Source: Nectonema munidae (lineage: Eukaryota; Nematomorpha; Nectonematoida; Nectonematidae). From it: a DNA stretch of 64,000 nt. Numbering within the stretch: the first letter of the stretch is position 1; every line of letters begins with the position of its first letter. Below, piece by piece: positions 1 through 9,738 of the stretch. The translations under genes and the position numbers were made by a program. The stretch is taken from positions 606,501 through 670,500 of the forward strand of contig JAUIRK010000976.1 of the NCBI GenBank assembly GCA_030549495.1, in the 5' to 3' direction. A model generated the notes under the pieces. That model worked only from the letters and a program-made list of their open reading frames with translations, was not told the DNA's origin and ran no database searches.

Positions 1-144
1 AAAATAACAACCTGACAAACTCTATAAACAAAGTTTTAATAATTCTGGGTTTATTGAATTCGAATCTATATGTTTTTTGCTAATAAGAATTTTTCTTCAT
101 TGTACACTCTTTTCATAGCTCATCTGTGCATTCTTATAACACGA

Positions 145-200
145 GATCAGTGGTTTCCAATTTTTGTGGTTCGGCGTACCTTTATCTTACTGATGTAAAT
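145..200 (+). repeat. hAT-type transposon terminus (left end only)
   Basis: The sequence CAGTGGTTTCCAATTTTTG followed by a CG-containing GGCGTACC stretch resembles the common hAT terminal motif CAGTGGTTCTCAACCTTTTT. A similar terminus occurs at 47901. No matching right end or 8-bp duplication was found, so this is a probable fragment. The bases before and after it (1-144, 201-341) show nothing recognisable. Confidence 0.35.
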
Positions 201-341
201 GAAGCTGACATTACCATTTTAACATGAGACTAGTAGCTTTGGTTGGTTGGAGATATCAAAGCACTTTCAACCGTAAGACTCTATGCTCGCATTATGCTTA
301 AGATGGTTAATCACAGTTTTTGTGAATTTGTTTTTAGAGTT

Positions 342-415
342 GGGAGCCTTGGGGATCGAACCCCTGACCTTCAACTGCTAAGCTAAGAGCTACACCCTAA
401 CAACCATTGAGGCTC
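342..415 (-). repeat. tRNA-like sequence (tRNA pseudogene or SINE head)
   Basis: Read on the minus strand this 74-base stretch begins GAGCCTCAATGG and ends AAGGCTCCC, so six acceptor-stem pairs (GAGCCT with AGGCTC) can form. It carries GGGGTTCGATCCCC, a good B-box/T-arm. The T-stem is only partly paired and I could not settle a convincing anticodon arm. It is probably a degenerate tRNA or the head of a SINE rather than a working tRNA gene. The B-box is visible; the class is inferred. Confidence 0.4.
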
Positions 416-1332
416 AAGAGATTAGTAGCTTGAATTTTAAAAGAACAAAATTAACACAATCTTTTTCACAAATTTATTGAAAACAACGAGAAGCATATGA
501 GAGTCAACATATAAAGTGATCTTTTAAAATATAAGGGGAACAAGAGTAGTAAGAATATTTAAAAAGGAATCTTCAAAGGAAGCCTTCTATTTAAATATAG
601 AAAAGTTTTTGCTTCGTATACGAGTGCAAGATCTCCAAAACCGGGGGATGGTGTCCTACTTTTTTTTTATATTCAACTCCAATCATGTCTCGGACTTCAT
701 ATCTTAAAAACTGTCAACTCTGACTTTAAAGAGCCAATACTTCCTTACTTCACAAAAATATTGTGCATGAATTTGAAAAAAAATAAATTTGTTTCATTTA
801 GTCATAAAATGATTTGAATTTAATATGAGTCTTCATGCGGAATTTTTTATATAAAAACGAAGTAATGTAAAGATTATAAATGTATGTGATAAGTTTTATT
901 CTTCTCACTAATGAATATAAGTTATACCTGGACCTGGAGTCAAAATTGGAGTTGTAAAATTTGACTACAATAACGAACCAGACTCCAGTTCTGATTTATC
1001 AGTTTGCTTTTTTTACCAGATGTTACAAAATCCTGATAGATTTTATGACTTCTTTTGAAAACCCTTTCTCACACAGCAGAGAGATCGATGTTGTTGCTGT
1101 CTATGTGGTGTTAAGAGTTACGGAGTTATAGGGAAAATATCCGACTAATTAAAAAAAAATTCTCACTTTCGGAAAGAAGAGCCACTCTATATCCTTACAA
1201 AAATTAGACTTTTTTTATAAAAAAAATTTCTTAAAAAATCCGGATTCTAAATTTTATTAGATACCGACACACAGTGTACCTTATACACGTTTACCCTCGG
1301 GGATCACTGGGAAGTGCTGGTGAGGATTCAAG
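416..1332. other. AT-rich DNA with no recognised feature
   Basis: I see no coding exon, RNA gene or terminal repeat here. Poly-A/T runs near 660 and 1150-1240 are the only compositional signals. Confidence 0.5.
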
Positions 1333-1431
1333 TAAAGCGTCAAAGGTATCATGTGGTGTTTTCATCGACAAGACGAATTGCACTGCTTGTGTACAACTAT
1401 GAGCAAAGAAGGCCGGATCCTGGCTCGAACC
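1333..1431 (-). repeat. tRNA-derived SINE, 3' part, minus strand
   Basis: The reverse complement starts at a B-box-like GGTTCGAGCC and continues through a body (TTTGCTCATAG, ACAAGC, GTGCAATT, TCGATGAAAACACC) that matches the SINE copies at 6.9, 37.6, 54.9 and 60.0 kb. The tRNA-like head upstream of the B box is missing, so the copy is 5'-truncated. It is more diverged than the other copies. Confidence 0.6.
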
Positions 1432-2044
1432 GAAGTATCTACAAATTCTTCAATACAAAAAAGAAGCAAGGATTGTAACATTATATCATAAGAAGAAGAG
1501 AAAGCATACAATAAAAAAAATTGAATATACAATATAACGTATATTTGATATAGATTTTATTTCATGTAGGGTATGATATGTGATAGGATATTTCGCAAGG
1601 CCATAAAGCCGTTTAAGGAGATATCCTAACTAAATAAGCGATTATAAAATAAGAAAAAATGAGTTATAATAAAAAAATATATAAGTCATACAAATAAAAG
1701 ACATAACGAGATAATAGAGAGGTAATTTTTTTATATAATTTTTCGAATTTTTTTAGCTAACTGCGTCATGGATTGAAGTAGTACTGTTAAAAGTTTGGTG
1801 AGTTCAAATTGGTTAGTTGAATTTTATGGCATTGTCGGATATATATTATCGTATTTAAAATATTTTTTCCACCTGGGCAAAAGGTTTATAAGGTAATTAT
1901 TATCATATGTGTTAAGTATAAGAAAGTAGAAAAATTTTGATGTTTTTATGTTTTCTCAATTTAATTAAAGATAATAATTGAATGCCTAGTCGATTTGTGG
2001 AAAATATAAAATTCAAAATAAAAAGAATCGATATAGGCATCGGA
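1432..2044. other. AT-rich DNA with no recognised feature
   Basis: No coding, RNA or transposon signature is visible. Confidence 0.5.
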
Positions 2045-2125
2045 TGGAATCCGTTCGTTAATTTTTTTAAGAATCGGTATCGTATTCCGAGTCGCACCAA
2101 ACTTTTGTATCGTCCCATCACTAAT
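2045..2125 (-). repeat. Terminus of a DNA transposon (TAGTGATGGGACGATAC type)
   Basis: On the minus strand the sequence runs TTAGTGATGGGACGATAC and then GGTGCGACTCGG and ACGATACCGATTC. This kind of TAGNGATGGGACGATA end is familiar from hAT-like elements. A diverged relative sits near 40960-41000 (ATCATGGGACGG). No partner end was located, so the extent is unknown. Confidence 0.35.
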
Positions 2126-3129
2126 TTACATGATCAGATGTATTGAAAATGAATATGAAATTTATTTTAAAAAAAAATTATATCTTTAATCAAATATAAA
2201 AAATCCAAAAATTTGTCAGTCACATATTTTTGGATTTTTTGCTGAAATTTTATGCATGAACCCACATTTTTAGTATCAAATTGTAAAGGAAGAGTTGCGC
2301 AAAAGTATAGAAGAGAAGGTTATTTTTATTGTAAGACTTTACTTTTTGACAAAAGGTTGCCACTTAAAAAGTGATAATTTAAAAAAAATGTTCCAAAACT
2401 GGAAAGTTTTCAAAAATATACAATTAAATATAACTGATTAGAACTTAAAAAAAAACTTAATATATGTTTTTAAATTCTTAAGGCTGGATAAAAGTAACTA
2501 AATTAAAATATGAAAAAAAACACAATGAAGAACACATGCATTTTAACCGGATAGATAAGTGAGTAACTTGAATTAAAATTTTTGTGAAGAGAATTCTACT
2601 TTCAGCTTATATTGGATTCATGGCCAGAACAAGGAGGCAGATGGTGATGCCAAGAAAGTCAATTAGTGAAGTCCACTAGTGAAGCGATGGACTCATTTTA
2701 TACGAAGCTCCTAACATAACATTTTTATAAATATATACTACGATATCGAAGCAATTATTCTTTATCAGACTAAAAAAAGTTTTCATCTATTAACTTTTTT
2801 TGATAACGATTGGGATTTTTCTATCCAGAATAGTGAACAAATATTTAACATAGTGTTTCGTCTTTTTGCAATTCTATTTGGTCTTTTTTTACAAATGAAC
2901 CCGCGATACCTGGAAGTCCTGAGGCCCATCAAATTATTACTAGTTATGCGAAGTCCCAATTTTGTTAAATGAATGTCTACACCTTTGATCCTGTCTAATA
3001 TGTGACACTGCGTATGCGACAAAACTTGAGAAAAAATCATTCTGATTATATTTTATTTTATAAAAAGAACAAGAGCGAATTTATACTAAAATACGATGAA
3101 TTGATGTCGAAATGATGTGCCTCCCCGCT
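2126..3129. other. AT-rich DNA with no recognised feature
   Basis: No gene, RNA or repeat end was recognised. Several short reading frames exist here but none resembles a known protein. Confidence 0.5.
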
Positions 3130-3174
3130 TTAACCCTATTAGTGACGGCCTATTTTCATTACCTCAGTGACGGA

Positions 3175-3200
3175 GGGGGGGGGGGCTATTTTAGCCCCCC
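3175..3200. repeat. G11 run with perfect hairpin at left end of the element
   Basis: A run of 11 G is followed by CTATTTTAG and six C. GGGGGGCTA pairs fully with TAGCCCCCC around a 3-base loop. In such AT-rich surroundings this is a striking local GC island. The same structure recurs near the other end of the element. Confidence 0.8.
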
Positions 3201-4268
3201 TCGGTTTTTCTTTAATGATTCCAAATTTTTACAAAATTTTCGCGTGAACCTACTAAATGATTGATTGTGAATCTGATCGTGACATTTATTTTTTATAAAA
3301 ATCAATCAAACTTGTCAAAAAGTGATTGATATTTGACAGCTCAACTAAAAAAAGAAACTTTTAGTTTAAATGGGTATAGTCTAAAACTTTCTTACATTGG
3401 ATATATAAAGGAGTCAGAAAATGCCATCCAAGTTTTGCCAAGGTAACAATCAAGGTATATATTGAGAATAAAGTTTTTCTCTTTTTTTTTAAACTGTTTT
3501 TATTATCCTTGACAGTTTTTAATAAAGGAGATCATTCACTTTTTTTTAAATACTGCCAGCAATTATTAAATAAAATAGCTAATTTTATGCAGAAAACTCA
3601 TGTTGAGGTGAAAATATTTTTCATTTTAGAGAAACGATACGACAACCAAATGATTAGATATAAATAACGATCAAATTTTTATTATAAATAACAACTTTAT
3701 CATCTTCGTTCATTTGTATATTGTTTCGTATAAAACTTTCTCAAAATGGTCAAACACGAAACTCATTTAAATTGACCGATTCAGCTTGTTTCGAGATATG
3801 GTAGAGTGAATGCACGTATAAACGAACTGTCTTTCTCCTTTAAATAAAATGATTCGCATCAACTCTACAGAGTCCTTGTTTTGTATTTAATTAATTTCAT
3901 TTAAAAAAATCACCTCATTGAATTCGGTATAAAATCCCGTTTTTAGTTCTATATCATTTTCAGTTATATTTTCTTTTTTGCAATTTTGTTTTGCCTACTT
4001 AAAATTCTAATTTGTTCTGTGACAAAATAAATTACATATATAGCTACGTATAATTATTTAATCATGAAGTCTTTTATTTCAGTTGAAGTGTCCTATGTCA
4101 ATCATTTTTTGAGAGGTATGATTAATTTTTATAAAAAATAAACATCACAGTTGGATTCAGCCTATACTTGTAAAAGGGTACATATGTGTAAAACACCTGA
4201 TTTGCAAATCTGATTCAGGCTTACAAGTATTTTCAAATTCTAAATCCAAAAACAATCTATCTTTGGAA

Positions 4269-4930
4269 TTGACATTGTTGATTTGTTATAAAAATGTGTG
4301 TATTCCATGTAAAATTTGAATGAATGTTTTCAGAGACAGATTTTAGAAATAAACCGCAAATTTTGTTTTTGGAAACAATTTTTAGAAGTGAACCACAAAT
4401 TTATTTTACACTTATAGGTAATTTTGAATCCAAATGCAAAAATAATCTATAAATGAAATTGACATTGTTGATTTGATATGAAAATGCGTTTATTTCATGT
4501 AAAATTTGAATGAATCTTCTCGAAGACAGATTTTAGAAATAAACCGCAAATTTGTTTCACATTTATAAGTATTTTGAAATCCAAATTCAAAAATAATCTA
4601 TAAATGAAATTGACATTGTTGATTTGATATGAAAATGTGTATATTTCATGTAAAATTTTAATTAATGTTTTCGAAGAAAGATTTTAAAAATAAACCGCAA
4701 ATTTGTTTTACATTGATCAGCATTTTCAAATTCTAAATGCAAAAAGAATTTGCGATTGTTGATTTGTTATAATAATGTGTATATTCCATGTAAAATTTGA
4801 ATGAATGTTTTCAGAGACAGATTTTAGAAGTACCGAAAATTTTCAATTTCTAAATTCCAAAAATAAGTCCAAAAATGAAATCAGCATGCCCGATTTGTTA
4901 TAAAAAATATATTTCATGTAAAATTTGAAG
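4269..4930. repeat. Tandem array of about 4.5 units (roughly 135-190 bp each)
   Basis: Each unit contains ATTGTTGATTTG, then CATGTAAAATTTGAATGAAT, then AGACAGATTTTAGAAATAAA and CCGCAAATTTGTTT. Units start near 4269, 4457, 4607 and 4752, with a partial unit from about 4885. They differ by small indels and substitutions, so the array is not recent. A partial, more diverged unit may precede it (4190-4268). Confidence 0.75.
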
Positions 4931-5292
4931 GTATATTTTGTTAGATATATTTCCCCATCCTTCAAAATTTTGATTGACATTTCCAAAAAAGTAACCATGA
5001 TTTTGAAAAAATTTAAACTATAAAGGGTTATGTGTTCAAAACTGTATATATTTATCAATTTTCAAACTAGTATATAATATAGAACCAAAGTTATAAGCGT
5101 AACTAAAGATACTGTCAGAATTTTGCTGAAAAAGTTTAACTTTTGATTTTGATTGACAGATTTCGACATGAAAAGGACATTCAACTGCCATGAAAATGGT
5201 ATCAAAAGATGCAACTATCAATTTTAGGAAATGTCACTAAGTATGATAGCAAAAGATGTAGCCAATTTGGTACAAGAGAAATTTTAGTTAAC

Positions 5293-5322
5293 GGGGGGGG
5301 GGGGGGGCTAAAATAGCCCCCC
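5293..5322. repeat. G15 run with perfect hairpin at right end of the element
   Basis: Fifteen G are followed by CTAAAATAG and six C; GGGGGGCTA pairs with TAGCCCCCC. The structure mirrors the one at 3175 but has the same G-to-C polarity on the plus strand, with an AAA loop in place of TTT. Confidence 0.8.
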
Positions 5323-6037
5323 GTGACTGATAGGGACCCATTAACGACCAGAATAATCAGACGATATCTAATGTAAAGCTTACACTGTCAAAATTTATCT
5401 CGAATCTCTATAATCTTCATCTGTTGTCTGTTAAAAAGAAAGTCTGATTTAATAGATTAATCAATAAATCATTTTTATCCTTATTGGCTACTAAATTTTG
5501 TAGCGTCTTACATCTTTATAGTATTTCATTATTGATTTTTCTTCATAAGCTTTTTCCCTTCCTTATTTTTGTGGAAAATGCACAATAGCCCTTTTTCGTT
5601 CCAAAAAATTATTTCTTCTAAAATCTATACCGATGAAAGTCAAGAAGAGAAATGGTTGATGTTTCTGAAAATGGTCTTCCTGCTCACGATATTGATGTTG
5701 ATGATGATGAGTATGATATAAATGTTTTTTCAAAGATATCCGAGGATGAAGATTATTCCTCAACTTCAATTTGTGGTAACATAATTTGCTCTAGTAGACC
5801 CTTTGAGGAAAGATAAAGCTCAAGATATATTATTTATTTCGAATCAAAAACGTTAATAAATCTCTTGAATGAAAAAGACTTTTTCCATCTCTTTTATTCT
5901 GAATTCTTTATAAGAAATATTCCCAAGTTCATCAATCGTAAAGCCAATGATATCAGATATAGCTTCATGTCTGCTAGAAAAAACAAAACGTATCCTAACT
6001 ATTTACATACAAGGAAATTCTTAATTGCTTCGGTCTC

Positions 6038-6235
6038 TTGATTAGACCTGGAAGTGATAGAGACAACATGAGCGATTTACAAGAATTGTGGATGTCCACA
6101 GATAGCCGTCCATTTTATAGAGCTGTGATTGCTATAACGAGACTAAAGTTTTTTCTGAGAGCACTAAGATTCCACAATTATCGAAATCCCTATATCCCCT
6201 CAAAAATAAGGCATAAAGATTTTTTGGGCGTGTGA
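6038..6235 (+). pseudogene. piggyBac transposase fragment, central region part 1
   Basis: The reading frame contains RPGSDRDNMSDLQELW and then RPFYRAVIAITRLKFFLRAL. This matches the piggyBac pattern of an ELW motif followed by F-x-R-x-x-x-x-x-R-F-x-x-x-L-R-x-L. It continues in other frames toward 6358, ending near DVVTKLLISYENSG where the hAT element begins. Confidence 0.7.
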
Positions 6236-6900
6236 ATCGTCAATTGGATTTGCACTAAGCTCTTATATATATTCTGACAAAAGAAAAGAGGGTTCAGTTC
6301 ATAAAATTCTTGCAAGTGATGTAGTCACAAAGCTTCTGATATCATATGAAAATAGTGGATGAGGAGCGAGTAAAAGTCAATAAAGTCAATTTTGCTTTGA
6401 GCCTTGGAAATGTTTCAAAAACAATCTTTTCATTTATTTCGCTACTTGAATGATAATAATCATTTGTATGTTTTAAGTCAACAAAAGTCAATTTTTTGTT
6501 ATTCAGTCAATAAAGTCAATTTTTGTTTTGAAATATAATTTTTCACTACTTAGCATAAATACTTTTCTATTTTTCAATATTTGTTTTCATTTCTCACGAA
6601 TTTGTCAAAAAATTTGTATATAGCTGTTTTAAAGTTTTTTTATCAAGATAGATGATTCCATCAACTTAAAATTTGAATCATTAATTCTAAATAATATTGC
6701 CAATTAATTAACATTCAAAATTTTATAAATTGGATCAAACTCACAACAAATGAAGGTATCAAAAAATAATAGTTTTAAATTTCAATTAAAAACGGTTTTG
6801 TTAATAAGGAATCCTCTTGAAATCGGCTCTGAAGCTTATTTTCAATCGAAATATAAAATGTACTTCTTTTTACTATTTTTCTTTTGTCATACGACAACAA

Positions 6901-7050
6901 AAAGGGTGAGTAGGGTTGGTTAGATGCTCGATTCGATAACTCAAGGTCTTGGGTTCGATCCCGCATCAAGCCTGCTTTGCTCATAGTTCGATAGAAGCGG
7001 CGCAATTGTGCATTCTCGATGAAAACACCCTATGCAGCACTGTACTTTCA
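6901..7050 (+). repeat. tRNA-derived SINE inserted in the hAT element
   Basis: The head reads GTGAGTAGGGTTGGTTAGAT, then GGTCTTGGGTTCGATCCC (B box GGTTCGATCCC), then a shared body: CATCAAGCCTGC, CATAGTTCGATAGAAGCGG, TCGATGAAAACACCC. This is one of the best-preserved copies of the family in the window. It lies between the left end of the hAT element and its transposase coding part. Confidence 0.8.
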
Positions 7051-7154
7051 TTGTGCACAACTGATACTTTATCTCACTATTGAAAACTATTCTTTTTACT
7101 TTCTTCTTAGATAAAAGCATTTTATATTGTACATTACGTATGACAGAAGTAAAA

Positions 7155-8420
7155 TACGATAAAATCTTTTTTGTGGACAAGCACAGATGAACCAACAAAC
7201 ATAAGACATCTTGAATTGAAAGTTATATTGAAAATAAAAGTCTTGAATCATTTGTGAAAGTCACAGATATAAATTTTACCAATACTTTAGTGACAGCGTT
7301 TTTAGAAGCAAACATTCCTCTTCATAAGTTGAATCATCCAAGTATCAAATCTCTATTTGAAAACATGGGTAAAATTTTACCATCAGTACGAACTTGTAGA
7401 AACGCAATTGACGATTTGGTAAGAAAAAAGCTGGAAAAAATTAAAGAATTAATCAAAAACGAGAAAATCTTTCTAATGATCAATGAAACAGATGCATTGG
7501 GTAGAATTTTTGTTAATGTTTTGCTAGGAAAACTAGAGTTTTCTACTGTCATGTATCTCATTTAAAGTTGTCTTTTATGAGTCACATTTAAATTCAGAAA
7601 AACTATTTTGGTGGACGATGTTATTAAAGAATTTGACATTAAACGTGAAAACTTTTGTTTGCTTTTAACAGATGCTGCAAGGTATAATGTATCTGCCGGA
7701 AAACCATTGAAAATTTTGTTTCCTAATCTTTTCCACGTGACATGTTTCTCCCATCTTCTACCTTATTGCGCTTTAAAAGTAAAAGCATTTTACAAAAACG
7801 TTGATTTAATTTCTTCAGTAAAAGCTCTCACAATAAAAAACAAAAAAAGACGTTCTCTTTTTAAAGATATTGGCTTCCCACCTACTCCTATTGTAACAAG
7901 ATGGGCAAGTTGGTTGAAAAGTGCGCTTTATTACTCTGAATATCTTCAAAATGTCAAAAGAAATAATGAAAAAATTGATGATGAAAAAAGCATTTTGTTA
8001 AAAAGGGCTAAATAGAGTATAAAAAATTGTGATTTGGCTAAAAGCTTACTCTCAATAAAATGAGACTATAGTCAATTTATCGAATTGGTTGAAAAATCTG
8101 AGAATCTAAAATTTTCAATCAGATGCCTACAACTCTTTTAACAAAATTAAATTTATTGAGGATGAATGCAAAATAAAAGAATATTTGGAAAACCGATTTA
8201 ATCAAAATGAAATCAAAGACATAATAGAGATGAAAAATTCTAAAATTTCACCTAGTATTTATTTGAAGTTACAGGACTGTAACTTCAAATTGAAGTTACA
8301 GGACTTTTGAAGCTACTACTTCAAAAGTTGAACGCTCGTTTTCAAAATTGAAGAAACTATTGGAAAAAGATAGAAACTTTAAGGAAGAAAATATTTTCAA
8401 ATACATGATATTTTATTACA
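7155..8420 (+). pseudogene. hAT transposase remnant
   Basis: Three blocks are recognisable. One near 7164 reads FLWTSTDEPTN, like the first catalytic Asp region of hAT (D-E-S/P-T). The block at 7254-8015, in two frames, includes ENFCLLLTDAARYN, HVTCFSHLLPYCA and VTRWASWLKSALYY; the latter is the hAT TRW-x-S-W motif. Near 8320 KVERSFSKLKKLLEKDRN is the C-terminal dimerisation region. Stops and frame changes separate the blocks, so no intact transposase remains. Confidence 0.75.
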
Positions 8421-8616
8421 ATGTAAAAACTCTTCATTTTAAATAAAAAAAATTCAACTTTTTCATCTTATAATGTATATTTGGAAACAAAATATGACAT
8501 TCATTAGCATAAAGAAACTTTTTTTTAATAAGTCAATTTTTGGAGGTAAAAAGTAAACTTTTCAAAATTTAAAGTCAATTTTTAGTATTTTTTAAAGTCA
8601 ATTTTTCCTCGCCCTA

Positions 8617-9316
8617 GTAATCACAGATCGATATTTCACTTCTTATAATCTTGCAGTAGAGCTATTGAAGAAAAAGATAACTCTCCTTGGGACCATCAAA
8701 GCGAATAAAAAAGAAATCCCTGTTACTTTCAAATCTGTTAAAAACAGAGAAGTTCCTTATATTGTCACTCAATGTTCATTGAAACCAAATTTGTTTGAGA
8801 TTTGTTGTTCCAAAAAAGACAAAAATGTTCTTTTACTTAGTTCTTAGCACTCTAAAGTAAAGAGATCTTAAGTGAATACGATAAGCCCAATTTTATATTC
8901 GATTATAATCACACTAAAGGAGGTGTTCATGCAATGAACTCCATAATAAAAGAGGTTACTTGTCGTCGTAAAACAAATCGATGGCTGGTTTTACTCAATT
9001 ACAATATGTTGGATGTTTCATGGCATAATTCTGGCTAAAAAACGGTTATAATATGTCAAGAAAGGTTTTCTTGAAAAACTTTTCTCATCAACTCCGTCTT
9101 TCTTTTGCCTGTGAACGTTTGAACAACGATGCAGAATTATTTTTGGGATTTAAGATTCATGAAAGTCAGACAAAAAGTCAAATCACTTATCCTAAAAATT
9201 GTTTTGTATGTGAAAAACTCACACGTTCAAGATGTAATGTGTGCAAAAGAGCAATATGCGCAAAGCATAGAAAACCCTTTCTTTTTGTGAAAGAATCTTC
9301 TTTTTCTTTAACCTAG
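8617..9316 (+). pseudogene. piggyBac transposase fragment, C-terminal part
   Basis: It starts ITDRYFTSYNLAVELLKKKI and continues TLLGTIKANKKEIP, the typical piggyBac D-x-x-(F/Y)-T-S...LL motif followed by the K-N-K-K-E-I-P strand. After several frame changes it ends with CFVCEKLTRSRCNVCKRAIC followed by AKHRK, a cysteine/histidine-rich C-terminal domain of piggyBac transposases. The D of ITDRY would be a catalytic Asp. It is broken by stops. Confidence 0.75.
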
Positions 9317-9320
9317 CATT

Positions 9321-9738
9321 TTACTTTTTGATGATTCGGTCTTTTCCTTTTTTCAATTGATTACATTAATGAACTAACTTTATCTTTACAAAAAAACCTA
9401 TATACAGAAGTTGAAAAAAAATATATTTTGAGGGGTAAATACCTTTTTCACGGATTAATGGCCCTATTTACAAAAAAGTATGTAAACTACATTTTGCAGT
9501 GGCTTATATGGAATAAGTCAACACAAAACTGTATACGAATGAGGGTTAAGTGTAAAAATCAGGTAATTATATCATTGAATTTTGTTGACAAAATTTGGGG
9601 TGGAGGGGAGACCCTGTCTGTAAAGATATTTGTTTTTAGTTTTTTAATATTTTCCACTAACTCTAAACAAGTATTTAATCAATTAATATACCACAAATGA
9701 AGCCTATAGTTTCTACCATGTTTTTATTATTTCGACAG
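9321..9738. other. Unassigned DNA between the piggyBac and the NLE1 relic
   Basis: The piggyBac right terminus should lie here but I could not see it. A frame at 9428-9700 has no recognisable similarity. A splice acceptor (TTTCGACAG) at 9730-9738 opens the NLE1-like exon. Confidence 0.4.

Larger units (their letters stand above)
3130..5335. mobile_element. 2.2-kb non-autonomous TIR element with G-run hairpin ends
   Basis: The left end is TTAA then CCCTATTAGTGACGG. The right end, reverse-complemented, is CCCTATCAGTCACGG, so the two termini form an inverted repeat with few mismatches, piggyBac-like in starting CCC next to TTAA. Just inside each end sits a long G run followed by a perfect short hairpin (separate entries). 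The interior holds a tandem array (4269-4930) and no transposase-like reading frame. The right end abuts the piggyBac element that begins at 5336; the TTAA expected between them is eroded. The terminal repeats are seen directly; membership in the piggyBac superfamily is inferred from the TTAA and CCC. Confidence 0.65.
6361..8616 (+). mobile_element. hAT transposon nested in the piggyBac
   Basis: The left end AGGAGCGAGTAAAAGTCAAT and the reverse-complemented right end TAGGGCGAGGAAAAATTGAC form imperfect terminal repeats, and subterminal GTCAAT motifs recur at both sides. Removing the interval brings together piggyBac pieces DVVTKLLISYENSG and ITDRYFTSYNLAVELL, which are adjacent in that family. 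The interior encodes hAT transposase blocks (7155-8420) and contains a SINE at 6901-7050. No convincing 8-bp target duplication remains. A related end pair may lie at 51450-51890. Confidence 0.7.
5336..9320 (+). mobile_element. piggyBac transposon, degenerate, with a hAT element inserted in it
   Basis: The left end, ACCCATTAACGACC followed by ATCAGACGATAT, matches the left end of the small MITEs at 59602 and 45478 (ACCCATTAAGTACC, ATCAGACGATAT). An acidic N-terminal stretch lies at about 5652-5815 (residues such as IDVDDDEYD, ISEDEDYSS), as is usual in piggyBac transposases. Next comes a block at 6038-6235 and, after the hAT insert at 6361-8616, the block from 8617 with a cysteine-rich C-terminus. 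Several stops and frame changes interrupt it, so it is dead. The right inverted repeat was not found, so the end is approximate. Confidence 0.75.

Noticed and set aside
342-415. Functional tRNA gene
   Set aside because: T-stem and anticodon arm do not pair well; kept only as a tRNA-like repeat.
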